From Clostridia bacterium (GTDB taxonomy: Bacteria; Bacillota; Clostridia; Oscillospirales; CAG-272): a stretch of DNA of 16,059 nt. This document shows positions 13,013-16,059 of the stretch, piece after piece (positions within the stretch are counted from its first letter, which is position 1; every line of letters starts with the position of its first letter). Where the stretch lies: positions 1 through 16,059 of the forward strand of contig JAFXFQ010000227.1 in the NCBI GenBank assembly GCA_017520365.1, in the 5' to 3' direction. The notes below the pieces were generated by a model. That model had not been told where the DNA came from, searched no databases, and worked only from the letters and a program-made list of their open reading frames with translations. Position numbers and translations under genes: made by a program.

Positions 13013-15625
13013 TTAAAGATTGATGGTTTTGAGCTCCGCTTCGATCTCCTTCTTTCTCTTGAGGAGAGGAAGCAGGTTCTTCTTTGCCTTTTTGTGAGCC
13101 TTGATCCTTTTTCTCTGATAGGATGTGAGAGGCAGGAACAGACTCTTCAGTGACACAAACAGATACTTGATCGCTATGAAAACGTTTGCGATGGGTATGA
13201 GCAGCTGGAAGATCTTGAAGGGTCCGTCCAGGAAGAAGGTTACAATATAGTTCAGGGAGAGAACCAGGAGAAGGATGATAATTCCTCCGCAGATCTGCTG
13301 GTCATAGATAGCACAGACCTGTTCCATAGGATCGAGGGATGAAAGCTCGAAAAGCTTAAATTCCTCAAAGGAGCCTGTTCCCTCGGGGCCGTAGCGCTCA
13401 AACATCTCAAAAGCGGTGACAGGAGCGTTCATATCCTCGAGGATAGTGTTCATATTCACAAAGCCGACAACGATAATGGCAATGATTGCAAGGCAGATAA
13501 TGCCCACAATGCGATAGTACACCTTCTTCGCCTTCAGCTTTGCGACACCCACGTACTCGGTCTTATGCTTCTGCTCCTTTTCGTTGATGCTTGTAAGCTC
13601 GGAAGCAAGCTTGTTTCTACGGCGCTCCTTCTCGTTGCGATCATTGAGGAAGGCAAGACGGGCACGAGCCTCAGCCAAGAGCTTTTCGGAATCCTTCCAA
13701 TCAAGGATAGTCTCATAGATGGCGATGGCCTCTGTAAGTGCCTTCACGTCATCTCTTGCTACGAGCTGGCCTGCCTGACGGTATTTTTCCTCAGTCTTGA
13801 TCTCCTGCACCTTATCTCGGCAGGATACCACCAGCTCGTTTGCATCCTTATAGCCTACGATCTGGTCGAGAACGTCCACCGCCTGAAGGTACACGTCCAC
13901 GTTATTTCTCTTATCGGCGTTTTCCTTGAGGCCAACACCGATATTATAGAGTGCCTCTGTTTTAAGGCTCTTGCACTCCTCTACCTGCTCCTTTGAATCC
14001 TTATAATCAAAGAGGCCGGAGAAGAATGCGATGGCGCTGTCATAATGGCTCTTTACGGAGGAGGCATCCTTGAACTGGACTGCTCTCTGCTTATTATCCA
14101 TGGCGATGGAGTACTGGATCTCGTTTTTAAGCTCATAGCACTCCGTTACCTGCTGGGGGCTGTCCTTATACTCGCCGAGGGCAACGAACTTTTCAGCCGC
14201 ATCTGCCGCCATGGCGGTATTCTTCTGGTTGAGGGCATCAACCTTCATTCTGATAGCCTCGCGGTAATTGATCTCGGAAACGCCCACACGGCACTCGCTC
14301 TTCTTTTCCTTAACGTCCTTATAATCGGGGATTCGGTCAAAGAGAATTATTGCCTGATCATATTCATTGATCTTGTTCTTTGCCATAAGAGCGCAGGCTC
14401 TTCTGTAAAGAGACTCGTTTCTGTATCCATGGAGAACCTCTTTATACTTATCATCCGCAAATCTGAGGGCGCGGACGTACATAGGCTCGTTCTCAAGCTC
14501 GGTCTCAATGGAATAGAGCTGCTCACGGGTGGTGAGCTTTTTATCAATGAGCATTTTTGCGATATAAGCCTCAGCGCACTCAGGGTCAAGGTTAAACACC
14601 TGCTCAAGAAGGGATTCTGCCTTCTGGTAGTCACGGTCCTCGATGCAGAGGAAGGTTCTCTTCAGAAGAGGAACTGCCGCACTTGCGGTGGAGGTGACGG
14701 TGCTTTCTGCCTTGGGCTTGGGTGCTTCCTTACGGATAAGCTTTTTGATACCGCGGATGATATCGGTGATAAAGCCTACCTTGGACATATCCTGAGCCTG
14801 CAGGTGTGCAAACTCCTCGGGAAGCTCGTATGCGTCCATATCTCTGTAGCAGGGGAAGAGGGAGCGTGTTCTGTCCTTCTTCATAAGCTTGAGATAACGT
14901 GCCCACTCGTTCTTTACCCATACCGCATTGAAGTACTCAGGTCTTGTACCGAGAACCAGCATTACCTTTGCGGAATTAAGTGCGGCAAAGATATATGGCT
15001 CATAAGCCGTACCCAGCTTATCCTCAAGAGTGATGGCCGCATAGAACACCTTGAAGCCTTCCTCTGTGAGCTGATAATAGATATCGTTTGCGATACCGCT
15101 GTCCACGGTTCGGTTACCGTTTTCGTCCTTTTCCTTATAGCAGATGAACACGTCGAAGGGCTTTTCATTCTTTACTACCTGAAGAATGCTCTTCTGGAGC
15201 TCGGAGATCTTCTTAGCCTCTGTTTCATAGTATGCCTGCTGAGCAGGGTCTGCATTTTCGATGGCCGCCATATAGTCTACGTCGGCAAAGATGGACTCAA
15301 ACTGAGCTCTGTGGCAGGTGGGGATCTCACTGTAGGTGTTATCCGGCTCCTTTACGTACTCAATACCGTACTTACAGAGAACGATGCCCCAATGTGCCTC
15401 TGCATCACCGGGCTCCTCAACGAGAACCTTTTCATATACCTCCTGTGATTTATCAAAATCACTTCTCATACGGAGGCTGTTTGCTCTGTTTATAAGATTT
15501 ACAACTATTTCACTTTTGCTTTTTGTAAGTGACTGCTCGCGCTGGCAATATTCGCAGGTTACAAGGCTCTGCCCCTCTTCTGCGTATATGTCGCCTCCGC
15601 AATATTTACATTTGAAAGCCGCCAT
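13013..15625 (-). CDS. Zinc-ribbon / TIR-domain / helical-repeat membrane protein
   Basis: 870 residues. Residues 6-27 form a zinc ribbon (C6, C9, C24, C27). A TPR-like helical stretch (about 40-150) leads to a TIR domain at about 156-300: FDVFICYKEKD opens it, and WVKNE at 236-240 supplies E240 in the same WVxxE setting as the catalytic glutamate of SARM1-type TIR NADases. Residues 315-655 are helical repeats, including five copies of a YKDS-type unit (YKD/WKD at 435, 486, 541, 592 and 643). Hydrophobic helices lie at about 703-722, 778-798 and 804-829, followed by a basic coiled C-terminus. The start is ATG at 15625 with GGAGG upstream. TIR proteins of bacteria can cleave NAD in phage defence or signalling; the zinc ribbon and membrane anchor may set its location or partner. 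The actual role is not established. Confidence 0.86.
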   Translation of the reverse strand: MAAFKCKYCGGDIYAEEGQSLVTCEYCQREQSLTKSKSEIVVNLINRANSLRMRSDFDKSQEVYEKVLVEEPGDAEAHWGIVLCKYGIEYVKEPDNTYSEIPTCHRAQFESIFADVDYMAAIENADPAQQAYYETEAKKISELQKSILQVVKNEKPFDVFICYKEKDENGNRTVDSGIANDIYYQLTEEGFKVFYAAITLEDKLGTAYEPYIFAALNSAKVMLVLGTRPEYFNAVWVKNEWARYLKLMKKDRTRSLFPCYRDMDAYELPEEFAHLQAQDMSKVGFITDIIRGIKKLIRKEAPKPKAESTVTSTASAAVPLLKRTFLCIEDRDYQKAESLLEQVFNLDPECAEAYIAKMLIDKKLTTREQLYSIETELENEPMYVRALRFADDKYKEVLHGYRNESLYRRACALMAKNKINEYDQAIILFDRIPDYKDVKEKKSECRVGVSEINYREAIRMKVDALNQKNTAMAADAAEKFVALGEYKDSPQQVTECYELKNEIQYSIAMDNKQRAVQFKDASSVKSHYDSAIAFFSGLFDYKDSKEQVEECKSLKTEALYNIGVGLKENADKRNNVDVYLQAVDVLDQIVGYKDANELVVSCRDKVQEIKTEEKYRQAGQLVARDDVKALTEAIAIYETILDWKDSEKLLAEARARLAFLNDRNEKERRRNKLASELTSINEKEQKHKTEYVGVAKLKAKKVYYRIVGIICLAIIAIIVVGFVNMNTILEDMNAPVTAFEMFERYGPEGTGSFEEFKLFELSSLDPMEQVCAIYDQQICGGIIILLLVLSLNYIVTFFLDGPFKIFQLLIPIANVFIAIKYLFVSLKSLFLPLTSYQRKRIKAHKKAKKNLLPLLKRKKEIEAELKTINL

Positions 15626-15648
15626 TGGTTTTCCTCCACGGGAAGGAA

Positions 15649-15700
15649 CGATCCTTTCGGAATGCTGTCGCCGTCAGCACGGGATTCTCCTCGATCCTTT
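15649..15700 (-). other. Structured spacer between the 103-residue gene and the TIR gene
   Basis: The 109-bp gap contains a 9-bp direct repeat (CGATCCTTT at 15649-15657 and 15692-15700 on the plus strand) and between the copies a small stem-loop (TGCTG 15663-15667 with CAGCA 15675-15679). There is no U-run after the hairpin and no clear promoter, so the two genes are probably co-transcribed. The repeat could be a leader structure or a regulator site. Confidence 0.35.
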
Positions 15701-15734
15701 GTTACTTTTATGTATAAGCGAACTATGCTCTGAC

Positions 15735-16046
15735 TTACTTGAGAGCCTTTGTCTTCTTGTTTCTCTCCTCAAGAAGGATCCTTGCGCTCTCGCAGGATTT
15801 GAGAGCGTTTTCAATATCGTTGTTCATTACGTAGTAATCAGCATTAGTAACGTGACCGTTGATCTGCTGCTCAAGCTCCGCAAGCTTGGGGTTGCTTACG
15901 GGGTCGCTGAATCTTACCTGCTCTGCAAGCTTAAGGAAGGCCTTCTTTGCCTCGGGATCCTGAACCTTTGCGGCAATAGTCTCAACGTTTGCCTGAAGGA
16001 AGCCTGTGAACACGGTTGCCTTCTTTACCTGCTGCTGAACTCCCAC
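15735..16046 (-). CDS. Small helical protein of unknown function (start uncertain, may continue past the right edge)
   Basis: 103 residues if it starts at the GTG at 16046, which has AGGAGA five bases upstream. The frame remains open to the end of the window (codons for Q-E-N-I precede the GTG), so a longer protein starting outside cannot be excluded. No signal peptide, cysteine or membrane helix is seen. The composition (AKVQDPEAKKAFLKLAEQV, LAELEQQINGHV, ENALKSCESARILLEERNKK) points to three or four amphipathic helices with coiled-coil potential. It ends in a lysine-rich tail. I do not recognise the family. It lies 109 bp upstream of the TIR gene on the same strand with no clear terminator between, so a shared transcript and a functional link are plausible. 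Confidence 0.72.
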   Translation of the reverse strand: MGVQQQVKKATVFTGFLQANVETIAAKVQDPEAKKAFLKLAEQVRFSDPVSNPKLAELEQQINGHVTNADYYVMNNDIENALKSCESARILLEERNKKTKALK

Positions 16047-16059
16047 GATGTTCTCCTGA

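Noticed and set aside
14045..15448. Open frame of 467 codons on the plus strand opposite the TIR gene
   Set aside because: It is the mirror of a well-supported gene with clear domains, has no ribosome binding site or family resemblance, and its leucine/valine-rich composition is what antisense reading of helical coding DNA gives.
13013..16046. A known named phage-defence system
   Set aside because: Only the TIR domain matches defence families. No SIR2-macro (ThsA), STING, SAVED, Argonaute or cyclase partner is visible, so no named system is claimed.

Overview
The window looks like chromosomal DNA from an uncultured or gut-type anaerobic Clostridia (Oscillospiraceae/Ruminococcaceae-like, low-to-mid GC Firmicutes). 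The reasons are strong AGGAGG-type ribosome binding sites, near-consensus sigma-A promoters (TTGACA, 17 bp, TATAAT), a TPP riboswitch with an ECF-type ThiT thiamine transporter, a TagB/TagF-like glycerophosphotransferase, and YKDS-type repeats in a TIR protein. This assignment is inference; no rRNA or tRNA gene is present to confirm it.

Layout. Positions 1-1861 are read on the minus strand: the 5' end of rimP with its own promoter and leader hairpin, preceded by a two-gene unit (sfsA, then a PHP-family histidinol-phosphatase-like gene) whose reading frames almost touch. Positions 1862-2222 are non-coding and hold one copy of a dispersed, hairpin-bearing repeat. Positions 2223-9018 are read on the plus strand: a GH172 (DUF2961) glycoside hydrolase, a large membrane-anchored ECF sigma factor fused to an acidic linker and a predicted extracytoplasmic domain, a TPP riboswitch controlling thiT, a Gfo/Idh/MocA oxidoreductase, and an SGNH/GDSL esterase. 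Most of these have their own promoter, so this is a row of short transcription units and not one operon. Positions 9018-9301 hold a 113-bp MITE-like element with 31-bp inverted ends, a second copy of the dispersed repeat in opposite orientation, and a perfectly palindromic bidirectional terminator. Positions 9308-12863 are a compact minus-strand cassette: flippase, CDP-glycerol glycerophosphotransferase-like enzyme and family 2 glycosyltransferase, with a consensus promoter and a clear terminator. Positions 13013-16046, also minus, hold a 103-residue helical protein and an 870-residue protein with a zinc ribbon, a TIR domain, helical repeats and membrane helices.

How the genes may work together. 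GH172, the oxidoreductase and the SGNH esterase all fit catabolism or trimming of glycans. The three-gene minus cassette fits synthesis and export of a cell-surface glycopolymer containing polyol phosphate. The sigma factor carries its presumed sensor on the same polypeptide, and no anti-sigma gene lies beside it. The TIR protein keeps the WxxxE glutamate associated with NAD cleavage and could be a defence or stress effector, but no recognised phage-defence partner is visible. The two most unusual items are the sigma factor with a TM anchor, acidic repeat and ectodomain (3398-5518) and the zinc-ribbon/TIR/repeat/TM protein (13013-15625).
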